From NCBI GenBank assembly GCA_951217055.1, contig OX578280.1, positions 44,519,882 to 44,583,881 of the forward strand: 64,000 nt of DNA, given 5' to 3'. The DNA is from Gerris lacustris (lineage: Eukaryota; Arthropoda; Insecta; Hemiptera; Gerridae). The position numbers and the translations under genes were made by a program. Every line of letters begins with the position of its first letter. Within the stretch, counting starts at the first letter, position 1. The notes beneath the pieces are model-generated. The model made no database searches and was not told the origin of the DNA. It saw only the letters and a program-made list of their open reading frames with translations. Positions 1 to 12,606 of the stretch are shown in pieces.

Positions 1-1239
1 CAGGGCATTTGTTTTTATATTTTAAGATTGGAAATGTAATTTAAAAATGGATTCTAAAAAGAAAGAAATATATCTGACTTTCGACGATATTTCAATCGAA
101 TTTATCTGCAAAAGATATTATAAAACTAATATTTACTTAATTTAGAAATATCTTAAGTGGAATTTAGCAAAATATAGGTCGGTTGGAGCTTAACTTGGGA
201 ATAATCTTTAGAGGCTTAGTGTTTTTCTTCATAATCTATCCCTAAGCTGTTGTGCGGTACTTTAGCAAATCTTTAAGAATCAAGCTTTTAGGAGTTTTAG
301 TCTGGAGCTTTCTACGCAAAATGTCTTTAATATAACGAAATTCAAAAGCTTTTCACAAAACCGTTGCAAAGGCACTTCGAATGTGCAAAAATAAAAAATA
401 AATAGTCTTTAAGATATATAAATTACACTAAAGCTCGCTCATTCAAAGATCTTAAATTATTTTATTCACCATGAAACCAGTCACAGTAAAATATTCATTT
501 TTCATCCTTTCTGAACATTAGTTTATTATATTACTTTTTTTAGTTTACATTTTAGTATTTCCTTTTATTTTTTAACTCTTAGGTTGCATTTGTTAAGCAA
601 CGTTATCAGTCTCTCCAATCATCAATGCTAATGATGTATATTAACAATAATAATTTTAAAGAACCGTTTCGATTCTTAATTTGTTTTTTATTTTCGCACA
701 TAATGTGATATATTTTATATTAAATTGTTGGCTTCGAAACTTTTTTAAAAAAAAGTTATATTTAAAACTCGCTAAAGATTTATTCATGTGTAATATATAT
801 GTATATATTAATTTTTGTTTTCTATTGTTTATTACTACATGTTTTTTAAAAGAAAGTTTATTTAATATTTTCTAAATGTTTTAGCTCAATTTCAAAGTAG
901 ATAGTTTTATAAGTAAAACGTTCTTTGAAATAAAAACTTTTTTACGAAAGCCTGTCTTATTTAATAAAATTGATATTAAATTAAAATGGCATTGTAAATT
1001 TTATTTATATAAGAAAATTTAAATATGCAATCATTTCCCGAGAAATAAGACTTTGAATTAAGTTTTCTAAAAAACACTGAAATGTAATACAATTTATCGT
1101 GATATAAATTTTATATAAAATGAAATATATATTTGCCTGAGTTCCCAGAATATTATCTTTATAGTATATTTTATTATGAGATGAAACAATATCTTGAGTT
1201 TTTCTTTTTGAAGCCCCTTTTTTAAATTACTGTATTTCT
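1..1239. other. AT-rich stretch without a supported gene
   Basis: Low-complexity AT-rich sequence with stops in all frames. I see no domain, RNA structure or recognisable repeat family here. Confidence 0.6.
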
Positions 1240-1755
1240 TTATACACTTACTGCGTACACTATATTTTTCTTTACTCTTTACTTCTGTATAATTTTTATT
1301 TCTGTATAGACATTTCTATGTACCCTATATTGCTTTATTCACTGTATTATTGTGTACACTATATTTCTATTTACACATTACACCTGTTGACATTTATTTT
1401 TGTATACCCTACATTACTCTATAAACCATATTATTACGAGTATATACACTATAATTCACTTTACTTCTGTATACACTTACATCCGTATACCCTATATTAC
1501 CCTACACACCATATTACTGTGTACGCTATATTTCTGTTAAAACTTTAATTATAACCATTATTACTCTATACTCTATATTTCTGCGTACACTATATTTCTG
1601 TTCACATTTTACTTATATACCCAATATTACTCTGTTCACCATATTGCTGTAAACATTATATTTCTGTGTAGACTATATTTCTAGTGCATTCTGTAGTGTA
1701 TTCTGTGAATACACTATACTTCTACACACACTATATTACTGTTTACACTGTACAT
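1240..1755. repeat. degenerate tandem repeat, period about 82 bp
   Basis: Phrases such as TGTGTACACTATATTTCTG, TATACCCTATATTAC and CACCATATTACTG recur in the same order. Matching points fall near 1320, 1402, 1485 and 1616, giving steps of about 82, 83 and 131 bp, so the unit is near 82 bp with shorter internal subrepeats. Copies are strongly diverged. A 76-residue open frame inside it is a by-product of the repeat. Confidence 0.7.
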
Positions 1756-2332
1756 TTCTTTAATTAAGCAAGTAAAGAAGAAGTTATAACTGATATATTG
1801 TTATTTACCTGTTTTAATTTATTACTTAGCAGGTCTAAGTTATTTCAAGATAAGTTGTAAGTTTTCTCAAGTTATCTACTAAGTTTATTGCCTCTAGTCT
1901 CGCTAACTAATCTCCTCTCGAGAAAACAACAGTTTTACAACCTCTCTCATAGTTTTAAAGACTTTGCCTTCTAAATTTCAAGTTGCCACTAATATAAACT
2001 TATTTGGTCAAAGTTAGCTCTTAGAGAGAAGGAGGGACTTGATCCAGTAAATTACTTAAAATTAAGAGTGGGAGCTTGAGATTTAAGCACCGCCTACCCT
2101 GTCACATCTTCTCCTCCCTACATTTTACACCTTAAAATTAACTCAATTATAGCGTTAATTTAATCTTTATTTTACGGTAAAATTTTGTTTGTATATACTT
2201 ATTTTAAATCAATACTATTATTATTTTGGAACAATACTTTAGCTATTTTAGTTTTAAATCTTGATTTACTTATACGATTTATCAAATCTCTTTGAGTAAA
2301 ATTGATCTAGGTGTAATTATTCAAATATTGTG
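1756..2332. other. AT-rich stretch, nothing recognised
   Basis: No open frame of note and no repeat family that I can match elsewhere in the window. Confidence 0.5.
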
Positions 2333-2866
2333 CCAATTAGTGTAGCTCATAGCTTCCTCGCAACTCATCTCGTACTTTGTTGATGGTATGATTTTCAACC
2401 CATTATTGTCTAATTTATTTAATTGTTTTCCCTTTTTTTAAATTCATTAGAATTGTTTTTTTAATATGCGTCAAAGTATCAATTAAGCCATATCTAATGT
2501 GCGCAAGTGCTTGAAATTTATTTGCGGGCTATAATAAGTACTGTTGAAGATATAGGTGTGAACAACAAATGTATGTTTGTGCGCAAGTGGAAAAGAAAGA
2601 AAATGGGTGCAGAAAGTTAAAACTTAAATGTGGACAACAATAGGCTAATTATGACCTCCCATCCAAACTGTCTTAAAATCAGAAAAGTAGTTTTTAAGAT
2701 ATGTTCGTTCACAAAAACTGAACGACAGACAGACACGAAACCAAACATTTTCCCTTATGTCTGAAACGGATTTCTGTCTTGGAATATTTGAATTAGGAGA
2801 CGTAAAACATGTTCGTTCTTTGGAACGATCGCATAGCTTCCACTACTTTCGGTAAGCTCAGAAGCA
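2333..2866 (-). repeat. interspersed repeat family A, near full-length copy
   Basis: Read on the minus strand this matches the copy at 26,303-26,880 along its whole length and in the same order. It opens with GCTTCTGAGCTTACCGAAAG and then has a GATCGTTC..GAACGAA hairpin, the TCCGTTTCAGACAT box, a GTGTCTGTCTGTCG run, TAGGTCATAATTAGCC, CTTTCTGC and the end GAAGCTATGAGCTACACTAA. The far end (2333-2366, plus strand) resembles a tRNA-like head, with AGCTCATAGCTTCCTCGC in the place of an A box. It is non-coding. It may be a tRNA-headed SINE or a MITE; the class is not certain. Confidence 0.7.
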
Positions 2867-2898
2867 AAAAACACAATTCTTTATATTAATAAGGACGG

Positions 2899-2928
2899 GT
2901 TTTGACCATTTAAGTTGGTCATCATCAG
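2899..2928 (-). other. hammerhead-like core, isolated
   Basis: On the minus strand CTGATGA is followed by a TGACCA/TGGTCA stem and then AAAAC. This is the order of a hammerhead ribozyme core (CUGANGA, stem II, GAAAC) with one change in the last box. Stems I and III are not established, so activity is doubtful. The same kind of motif occurs in the fold-back elements near 8.5, 11 and 35 kb. Confidence 0.4.
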
Positions 2929-3040
2929 TTAAGTCATTCATCAATAATTTTTTAAGCAAAATGTATCCGGTTCATTGATCCATATTTATTCATTAATTTT
3001 ATGCTTAATTTTAATATTACTTCTCTTTTTGAAAATATCG

Positions 3041-3254
<214 letters not shown>

Positions 3255-3258
3255 GGCT

Positions 3259-3323
3259 GCCAAAGCCTGCACTCGGGTTATTTGTATGGGAGGAACTGTG
3301 TGCCCCTCAGATTATAATTATTG
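3259..3323. repeat. sequence following a TA array, copy 1
   Basis: GCCAAAGCCTGCACTCGGG, GGAGGAACTGTGTGCCCC and AGATTATAATTATTG occur in order. The same 65 bp is found at 4188-4252, also directly after a (TA)n array and in the same orientation. It may be the end of a retroposon whose tail seeded the TA array. Confidence 0.85.
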
Positions 3324-3431
3324 TTTTTTATAATTTTAAAAAATAACTTTTTTTGTAGATATCGAAATACTTCTTGAATAAAAGAATTAAGGTCAAAGCC
3401 TTAAATATGGGGGATCAATTCATTATCTTAA

Positions 3432-3540
3432 TTATTTGTAATATTTGTGCATTCTTCCAGGCTTAAAATTAAAAATAAAGTTGACTTTTCATTCGTTTCT
3501 TTAACTAATTTACTTTGTAATAATTCCCACCTCCCATTTA
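3432..3540 (+). repeat. perfect 109-bp direct repeat, copy 2
   Basis: Second copy of 3041-3149. It is followed by TTTCTTTAAATAAGG rather than by TA dinucleotides. Confidence 0.9.
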
Positions 3541-3771
3541 TTTCTTTAAATAAGGTAGGGTCTAATTTAGTCCTTATCAATTTTTTTGCCGCCCTCTCAA
3601 AAAAATGAAAATATATAAATAAATTATTCATTCACCTTCTATTCATAAATGAATTAACTTTCCACGTCAGTAAAACTCTGACGTTTCCAAAAAAAAAAAT
3701 CTAAGGGCCGCCTCTTTTATCAACTCTCACCCCACTCTTATAACAAACCCTCTAGATTTTTTTTTAAATAT

Positions 3772-3796
3772 TATATATATATATATATATATATAT
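3772..3796. repeat. short (TA)n microsatellite
   Basis: About twelve TA units. Confidence 0.95.
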
Positions 3797-4122
3797 GCCT
3801 TTTTGTGTATCGTCCTCCTTTTTCAAAAAAGTCCACAGGGAAAGCCCTAAATTAGAAATAAAGGATTTTTAAGGCTTCCTAGTGTGCTCTTAGTGGGGTT
3901 TTCTATATACTATGACGTCAGTCAAGGATAAAGAGGGCCAGACAGGGCCCTGTTCTGTAAAGAGTCCTTGGCTCTTAACTGGGTTCTCACCCTTAAATTA
4001 AAAAAGAGGCCTGTGCGGACCCTTAATTCGCTTAATTAAATAACATCAATCAGACACTGGGCAGGTCCTACGTCACTCTTCCTAAATCAACCTGGTAGGC
4101 CTCTTTCACACACACACTCACC

Positions 4123-4125
<3 letters not shown>

Positions 4126-4187
<62 letters not shown>
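4126..4187. repeat. (TA)n microsatellite, about 62 bp
   Basis: TA array preceded by a short CACACA run (4108-4117) and followed at once by the 65-bp sequence shared with 3259-3323. Confidence 0.97.
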
Positions 4188-4190
<3 letters not shown>

Positions 4191-4252
4191 AAAACCTGCA
4201 CTCGGGTTATTTGTTAGGGAGGAACTGTGTGCCCCTCAGATTATAATTATTG
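4188..4252. repeat. sequence following a TA array, copy 2
   Basis: Nearly identical to 3259-3323; differences include AAAACC for AAAGCC and TTAGGGAGG for TATGGGAGG. The two copies diverge after ATTATTG. Confidence 0.85.
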
Positions 4253-4359
4253 TAATACGTCACCGACTTAAGTTTAATTATCTATTAAATCTAAACAATT
4301 TTTTAAAAATCGGCGTTATATGTTTAGATTCACATTGCGCCTTCTTCAACCTTCGTCGT

Positions 4360-4427
4360 CAGATGATCGTATTTAAGCGCTTGAATGGAGTTCTAGATTC
4401 AAATCCCGCCTATGTCGGAGAATTTTT
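4360..4427 (+). repeat. tRNA-like sequence, possible SINE head
   Basis: GATTCAAATCC (4396-4406) fits a tRNA B box and is followed by a short CCGCC..GGAG pairing. Upstream TTTAAGCGCTTGAATGG lies where an A box or anticodon arm would be. I cannot fold a complete cloverleaf, so this is a promoter-like remnant rather than a functional tRNA. Confidence 0.4.
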
Positions 4428-4432
4428 CTAAC

Positions 4433-5089
4433 GTAAATTTCCATTTTTGTGACAGAAAAAGCCGATTTTCGGGGCGAACTCGCTGTTTTAACCCCTCTTG
4501 TAAAATACAAGTTTATAAAGTAGGTAATTAGTTTTTGTTGTATTGGACCGATGGATTAGTTTAAAGACTCTAATTACTAAGTTAATTATGGTCACAGAAC
4601 AGGGACCTAGACGTGTTATGAGTTAATAGTATTTAAAATATACGGTTAAAATGTATCTGTATTAAACCTTTGTTATTGCAACTAGTAAACTTGTTATGTT
4701 ACATTTTATTTCATTACTGTACGGTCCAAAACATCTCTTTTAAAACACTTAACTCATTTTCACTTATTATTTATTATTACATTTTACATTTAAAATATTT
4801 TAGTTAATTGAAATATTTGTTTATTTCTGTTTCAGGTATGAATTTAATAATTCTTTAGAAACGTTTAATTACACTATTGAAAGGTATTTATGTAATTTTG
4901 AATTAGTTTTTATTATTTTTATCATTTTAAATAAATTCAAGTGTATAGTGATTTTTAATTTTCAAGAAATAATTATATAGATTTTTAAAAAAAATATGTT
5001 GAAAGAAATTAATTCTAATTTATTTGAATTCATGTGATCGAAGGTGGGCAGGGTGCTACAATTTTACCTTTCTCCGTTCCTTTTAGGTT
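4433..5089. other. AT-rich stretch, nothing recognised
   Basis: No supported coding or RNA feature. Short open frames here have no recognisable motif. Confidence 0.5.
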
Positions 5090-5127
5090 TATGTACTAAG
5101 TACAAATAGAAACCTTATATAACGGCT

Positions 5128-5204
5128 TTGTCTGACTGTCTGTGCGTTGGCATGTTTCAATTCATAAACTACTATAGCTAGGAACATGAAATTCGGCATT
5201 GGTA
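5128..5204 (+). repeat. GTCTGTC/GAAATTTGG module, single
   Basis: GTCTGACTGTCTGTGCG is followed about 45 bp later by GAACATGAAATTCGGCATTG. The same two-part order occurs in several different repeats in the window (for example 14.4, 52.8 and 56.6 kb). Non-coding; function unknown. Confidence 0.5.
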
Positions 5205-5654
5205 AAATGTTATACATCAATAATTTAAAGGTCTTGAAGTGTTGAAAAAGATAATGCAACTATTAAGATTGAACACTTAAAATTTAACCTAATCGTTCAG
5301 AAACCGGCGATTATCGCCTCACGTACTTACGTTACGTGAAGCTCGCCTTACTTGTTACCTTACTTATTGTTGCCTTGTTGCCTTACTTATTTTAAGGAAG
5401 GTTTTATTTCCAGAAATGGAATGGATTTTTATCTATTTTTCCTTCCTTTCTTCTTTATTAATAATTGTTTGATTTTATTTTTCTTTATTATGGAGAATGT
5501 AAAACACGAAGGAGCTAGTTTTGATATAAATCTTACGCAAGACAATATGATTTCGAAGAAAAGTTAAAATCAAAACGGAAAAAAGCGTTAATACATCATA
5601 ATGTCATACTAACACGTAGTTTGAATAATAAGAAATGTATAATGACTTGATGTT

Positions 5655-5845
5655 GATGTTTATGGGTTGGGCAGAGCATGGTTAGCTCAAGTAGAAAATT
5701 GAAGGCTTGAGACCGAGCGTGTAATTGATCTCCTTGTGCTTCTCTAAGTAGGCTGCAACTCAAGGGACAATTGAACCGTAATTAGAGACCCTTCACTGGT
5801 GCCCTCAAGGGCCCACATATGTAGACATGACTGACTGACTTGAAC
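5655..5845 (+). mobile_element. probable 3' end of a retroelement
   Basis: A more GC-balanced block ends in the short tandem GACTGACTGACTT (5827-5839), as expected of a LINE-type 3' terminus. A broken frame just upstream reads TLHWCPQGPTYVD-like residues, with stops further upstream. I could not find a clear target-site duplication. It could also be an unrelated repeat. Confidence 0.35.
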
Positions 5846-5899
5846 TGGCCTTAACGCCTCGACACGTCACATATAATAGAACATCACGCCTCCCTAACA

Positions 5900-6937
<1,038 letters not shown>

Positions 6938-6959
6938 ACTAATGTATATAAACGGTTAC

Positions 6960-7480
6960 CAGAAACAAATTATTTTAATGCCAAGAATGAACAGGATATA
7001 CCAATATATGTATTTTATAAACACCAAAATGTTATAAATAATACGTTTCACTACATTAAAAATATACATACATTTTAGTTAAATATTGGTACATGAAATC
7101 CTTTAACAGTGTTAACATTATATTCTAAACAATATTTTTGTCTGCATCGTTTTCATAAGTAAATACATGAGTTGCCTTTTGTTGCAACAATTACCTTGGG
7201 GCTATTTTATGATAAAATGTTTTCATACATTCCTATCTTTGCCTATAATTTATTCTGAAAAGTATATAATATGTGTTTTGTTTTGAAAATGTTCTGTCCA
7301 TATTTTTAAAGATTATCTTTTATAACACCTTCACGGATTTTTTTTTTTCTTTTTTTATTATCAACGGCTAATATTTTTTCTATACTTATCTTTCTTGGAT
7401 CACTGTAATTTTGCGCCTCATGTTATGTTATTATTATATTAAACAAAATTTAACATCTTATCAAAACTGTATAGCTAAAA
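6960..7480. other. AT-rich stretch, nothing recognised
   Basis: Contains a poly-T/TTTTCT tract near 7340. No gene seen. Confidence 0.5.
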
Positions 7481-7482
7481 AC

Positions 7483-7483
<1 letters not shown>

Positions 7484-7546
<63 letters not shown>
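7484..7546. repeat. (TA)n microsatellite, about 63 bp
   Basis: Uninterrupted TA dinucleotides. Confidence 0.97.
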
Positions 7547-7549
<3 letters not shown>

Positions 7550-7551
<2 letters not shown>

Positions 7552-8385
7552 GCTATATCGAAATAATATCGATGTATATAACGATAAATGTGCCTCTTAA
7601 AAGTCAATTTAATCATCTCTCTTTTGATATAAATAGTTAATTTCAACTTGTAAAAATACGTCATGATAAAAAGAAATCAGAAAAATGATTCCCTTGTTCT
7701 TTGTAGGTAATTTATCGAAATTACATACTATTAAGCCTAATTTTTATTGATGGCATCATTATAGCATTTATGTTTTTACAAAATAATAACTTAAGTTAAA
7801 ATTATTATCGCTCGAAATAAAATTATAAAAATCAAAGGAAGTTTATCTGGTTTTAAATAGGCGTGTAAATGTAGAGAAAGAAAATTCTTTAAACGATAAT
7901 ATGGGGAATAAAATGTATTCTAACTACTTATTTATCAATGGGTTATATTATTAGATTATGTATGCTTCGATTAATTTTATACCCTAAACGATTGTTTTTC
8001 ACTCTTAAGTCTAGCTACGACTTCTTTTACAATGTTTCTTTATCATAAAATTAAGGTAAGTTTATAAGTTTGAAGTTATGAGGGAAAAAGATACTGATAA
8101 AAATGTTCTTCTCCGCCGGAAATCTAACCTCTGATTTCTAGATCCTAAATATTTTTACACTATATGTAATGAGCTGAAGCTGATGATTTCAAGAAGTACT
8201 AGTCGAAAGAATTTGAGCTATATTTGAATAACTAAGGCTGAAATAACAAACTTTTTCCTTTTGTATTTGACACCTAAACAAATTTTAAACAATTCTTTCT
8301 TTTATATTTCATATTGCATTATATGAATAAAGAAATAGAGTAATTTGTACTATACAAAAATCTTAAATAGGTTGGTTTTCCGGTG
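7550..8385. other. AT-rich stretch, nothing recognised
   Basis: No open frame with a recognisable motif and no match to the repeat families defined here. Confidence 0.5.
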
Positions 8386-8451
8386 AAACGTCCAACTTCA
8401 ACCCCTTCGTAACGTGAATTTCACCGGATAGCCAAGCTATTTATTACCATT

Positions 8452-8685
8452 AAGTTCTAGGTCTTCCGGTGGTGACTGCGTCATATTCGAAGAGTATTCC
8501 GACGTTTCACCTCCTATGCTGGAGGCAACTTCAGGGTTGTACATGTTGCATGAGAGAGAATTCTCTCTAGTCCACGCTGTCTGTCCCTCGCTCAGAACAA
8601 CCCTGAAGATACCTCCTACATAGGAGGCGGAACGTCGGAATACTCTTCGAACATGACGCGGTCACCACCGGAAGACCTAGAACTT
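8452..8685. mobile_element. fold-back element with hammerhead-like cores
   Basis: Arms 8452-8540 and 8597-8685 are inverted copies with a 56-bp loop. The outer arms share AAGTTCTAGGTCTTCCGGTG and the inner ends share ACAACCCTGAAG. Each arm carries a motif like a hammerhead core. In the right arm CTGAAGA (8603-8609) is followed by a CCTCC..GGAGG stem and GGAAC. In the left arm, read on minus, CTGAAGT (8528-8534) is followed by GCCTCC..GGAGG and GAAAC (8504-8508). The loop holds GAGAGAATTCTCTC, itself a palindrome. Hammerhead ribozymes occur at the ends of Penelope-like elements, so this may be a non-autonomous derivative. No coding capacity. Confidence 0.65.
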
Positions 8686-8699
8686 AATGATGACATTAA

Positions 8700-9027
8700 C
8701 CGCGGAAGCCTATGCATAACATTGTTATTACGAGTCGACTCGCGGAATCCTACGTACCAAGTTAATACAAATCATTTTGCTTTTTATTGCCCCCATGTTA
8801 GGTGCCAATAGTTTAATATAGCTTAAGGTTAATATAATTAATAGGACAATTTGAAAATGTAAGGGCGTTGCAACGGGACACTGCTTTTAAGCTTGTGCGA
8901 TGTTTTCCACACTTTTTTGATGTTTTGTTTTTATTTATTCTCAAGTTACTAATAATTATTTCATTTATTTCACTTTTTTTTACAAAATTATATATTATAA
9001 AATGCCCCACCACTTAAAATTCTATAA
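8700..9027. other. stretch without a supported gene
   Basis: A 66-residue minus-strand frame here has no recognisable motif. Confidence 0.4.
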
Positions 9028-9040
9028 CTCTCTCTCTCTC

Positions 9041-9119
<79 letters not shown>

Positions 9120-9126
9120 CTATTAT

Positions 9127-9219
<93 letters not shown>
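9028..9219. repeat. compound (CT)n and two (TA)n microsatellites
   Basis: A short CT run (9028-9041) is followed by TA from about 9046 to 9115, then a 14-base interruption (TCAACTATTATTAA), then TA from 9130 to 9219. Confidence 0.97.
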
Positions 9220-9222
<3 letters not shown>

Positions 9223-9445
9223 CTTTCCGAACAACTTTTTCTAATAACATTTTGTCGTGTCTCCTAGAGAAAAAGAACTTTACTAGTGAGAAAAATAACT
9301 TTTTTTGTAAATTTCCTAGACATACTTGATTTTTCGAAACTTAAATTATATAAATTAGTTTCTATCCAAGCAGGGCTGAACCCCAGAAGATGAAATTTTG
9401 ATTCAAAATATTTTAGTCTTTTTCACCTATTCATGGGTTGATCCG

Positions 9446-9448
<3 letters not shown>

Positions 9449-9519
<71 letters not shown>
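9449..9519. repeat. (TA)n microsatellite, about 70 bp
   Basis: TA array preceded by GGGTTGATCCGGGG. Confidence 0.97.
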
Positions 9520-9522
<3 letters not shown>

Positions 9523-9939
9523 TTTTCATTTTGTATTATGCCTTCTTTAGTTTCGACAATAAAATGATTGATAGAATTCATATAGCCTTTTTTGCCTCTT
9601 ATATCGCTTAGAATAATTCCCCCCCCCCCTCATCACATCTCCTTCATAGTCCATCGGTTCATTTCATCATTCATCATTCCTTTACCTACTGAAAATAACC
9701 TGGTGGAATTTTCATTTCTATTCTGTATGGGTTTTTTTTATATATATTCTTTATCCCACTTTCCCTCCTGTTTTATATTTTTTCTCACTCCCATCCTCTG
9801 TTTGCCACTAACATTCCTAAAATAGAGGAAAAATACAACTACAACAAAAATCGAGTTGGTTTGTATCTTTTTCAAAAAGTATTACTTTATTTTTTTATTC
9901 ATTTCAAGGGTAATAAATTAAACACGAAAAGACACATAC

Positions 9940-10039
<100 letters not shown>

Positions 10040-10518
10040 GGTGTTATTCAATTAAAGTGATGTCCGCTTTGTGATGGTCCGGGTCAGCAGGAATAGCTAC
10101 TCTCCAAGTGTTCAAAGATTTATGGGTTTTGATGTTTAATTTTTTCACAATATTTTTGCGGACATCAGACTCCCCCTCTCCCATTCCTCACTCATCCTTC
10201 AAAAGCAGTGTTAAAATTGAAATCCAGTGTTCTTTCATTAAGCAACTAAAAGAAAAGAAAAAACCTTTAACGTGACTTAATATGATTGAAATATGAAAAT
10301 TTAAAATGATTCATTGTTATCTAAAAAAAATAGTATGCCAATGGTTCACTTTATATAAAGCATAAAATAATATAACCCTACTGGAAATTGAAAATGTGCC
10401 TTTTTGCACCCTTTTTTTATTCCGATTGGGGTCATACTAATTTCGATTGAATAATTATTGTGCCCAGATGGTTAAAATTAATATGGGATCATTAATATCA
10501 TTAATATGGGCTAAATTT

Positions 10519-10575
10519 CCATAACTTATATAGGTGTATAAGCCCTTTGGTAGGCTTAAAACATATTATTATTAG
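10519..10575 (+). repeat. retroposon tail fragment
   Basis: GTATAAGCCCTTTGGTAGGC matches the tails at 54,345-54,435 and about 40,905-40,960. It is followed by an ATTATTATTAGTAGTAG run, typical of a LINE or SINE 3' end. The rest of the element is not recognisable upstream. Confidence 0.6.
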
Positions 10576-10920
10576 TAGTAGTATTATATACAGGGTGGTA
10601 CAGAACAACCCGCCATTTAAAATTTTAAATAAATCAGCGAGAATTACTATTATTATTTTAAAGATTAATTTGATTTTTCTTACATAAATTTTAATCATTT
10701 AATTTTTGTCGGTACTTTTAATAAAATGGCATAACCTAGATTACCTTCATTTCTCGATCTTTTATTCAATATTATAAGTATAATCCAAATTCATTTGTTT
10801 TGACAAAAGATAAAGTATAGCATTATTGATGTTAGAAGGGTATTAAATATACGATATTAATGAATAATTTTCAACTGAGACTCTTAAAAAAATTGGTACT
10901 TGATCTTGAAAACTACTGTT

Positions 10921-11305
10921 ATATAAAGGTAGACGGAAAAGTCTCTTCACGTAAAGTTATGTAAGTATATTATATTATCAAATAAGTTTTAGTCCTCTAT
11001 AAGGCCATCATCAGTGCCGAAGAGATGAAAAGGCGAATTAACCAAAAGCTCATAGGGCACGGATAAGTCACGCAATTCCAGAAACTGGCATTAAGACCAG
11101 TCTTGTGACTTGTGGGGAGTTGTGTGACTTAACACCTCCCTTCACTTCAGTGTCTGGCTTTGCATGACTCACCCCGCTCCTATGAGCTCTTTTGTTCAAT
11201 TCACGTTAGGCACTGATGAAGTCCTTATAGAAGCCAAAAGCTGCTTTGATAATCTGTACATATTTATGTAAAAAGACTTTTCCTTCTACCTTTAATGGTG
11301 ACCTC
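10921..11305. mobile_element. fold-back element, almost fully palindromic, with hammerhead-like cores
   Basis: The left half (about 10,921-11,075) and right half (about 11,145-11,305) are diverged inverted copies. Matching blocks include GGTAGACGGAAAAGTCT/GGTAGAAGGAAAAGTCT, ATTATCAAATAAG/ATTATCAAAGCAG and AGCTCATAGG in both, and pairing continues close to the centre (CCAGAAACTG against CCAGACACTG). In the right arm CTGATGA (11,213-11,219) is followed by AGTCCTTATAGAAG and CCAAAAG. In the left arm, read on minus, CTGATGA (11,008-11,014) is followed by TGGCCTTATAGAGGAC and TAAAAC. The GAAAC box is degraded in both arms. Non-coding; likely in the same broad group as the 8.45-kb element. Confidence 0.6.
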
Positions 11306-11445
11306 CACTAACCCTCCATATCCTATCTAATTCAATATAGTTTTGTATTAGGTTTTATTCTCATAAACTAAATACTAAATTTTTATTTTTTTATGCTTAT
11401 GGATGGCTTAAGGTGTTATAAATAACAATTTTTTTCTTTCATGAG

Positions 11446-11478
11446 ACGTTTCGACCCTTTATAGGGTCATCTTCTGTC
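11446..11478 (-). other. hammerhead-like core, isolated
   Basis: On the minus strand AGAAGATGA leads into a perfect GACCC/GGGTC stem with a short AT loop, followed by GAAACGTC. The GAAAC box is intact and the first box is CAGAAGATGA instead of CTGATGA. Confidence 0.45.
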
Positions 11479-11479
11479 A

Positions 11480-12328
11480 CAATGCTTTATTACTAAAGTC
11501 ACATTAAGATGCAATTAACATTGTTTTTTGTTCCCATTTTAACACTTAATCAAACAAAGCAAAAGCACAATCAAATAAATTGGTATTAATTACTAATTAT
11601 CAATAATAAAAAAAAATAAAATTGTAGCTACTTACAATTAGCGGTGAAAGTATTTGTGTGCATAATATAATGTCTCCATGAGAGTGGGTCTTTAATAATG
11701 TTAACCCAATTAAAATTCTTCAACAATAATTAATAATAATTGACGTTAACAAAACATTAATTAAAATTACTAACAAAAAGTTGATCAGTGATGTAAAAAC
11801 ATATAAAATAATAATCAGTACTTATATATAAATCATCAAATTTGAATCACAAGTATCACCGAGATCGACCTTAAGCCATCAATCAGCATAAAAAATTAAA
11901 AATTAAATAGAGAGGTGCTAATCTCAACGTTTTACTAAATACTAAATTATGTTAAGAACTAAAATTAAACAATTACATTTGTTATTATTCTATTTCAATA
12001 TTGTTCAACTCGTTTGATTTGTACAATGTTAGTTGCGTTATGTAACTATGTTTCCACCTTAAAAATGTCTTCTTTTTTTTTTAAAGATATTCAGGTTTAT
12101 TTTAAACTTTAAACTTGTTCACAAATCTTTTAATCTTTTACTAGAACGTTTTTTTTATTTCCATTTATTTTTTTCTACCCTTTTTTTTGTCTAACTGATA
12201 ATATCCTTTAAGCTAACATAACACCTCTAATTTAGTCGGAACATGCTTTTGTTTTTGGTTTTTTCTTTAAAAAAAACCTTTAACCAAGGGTTTTTTATTC
12301 GAACGCCCCAATTTTTTTGTTATCAGGC

Positions 12329-12330
<2 letters not shown>
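11480..12330. other. AT-rich stretch, nothing recognised
   Basis: No supported gene or repeat family. Confidence 0.5.

Positions 12331-12418
<88 letters not shown>
12331..12418. repeat. (TA)n microsatellite, about 88 bp
   Basis: Uninterrupted TA dinucleotides; about 100 bp of unique sequence separates it from the next array. Confidence 0.97.
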
Positions 12419-12422
<4 letters not shown>

Positions 12423-12518
12423 AACTGTTTTAAACCTGAACAGATGTTACGCCTGGCAGGCCGCTTAAATTTTTCTTCATAGTAAAAACCTGATGTGCCT
12501 TTATATATGGACATGGAC

Positions 12519-12603
<85 letters not shown>
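12519..12603. repeat. (TA)n microsatellite, about 85 bp
   Basis: TA array with one TACATA interruption near its start. Confidence 0.97.
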
Positions 12604-12606
<3 letters not shown>

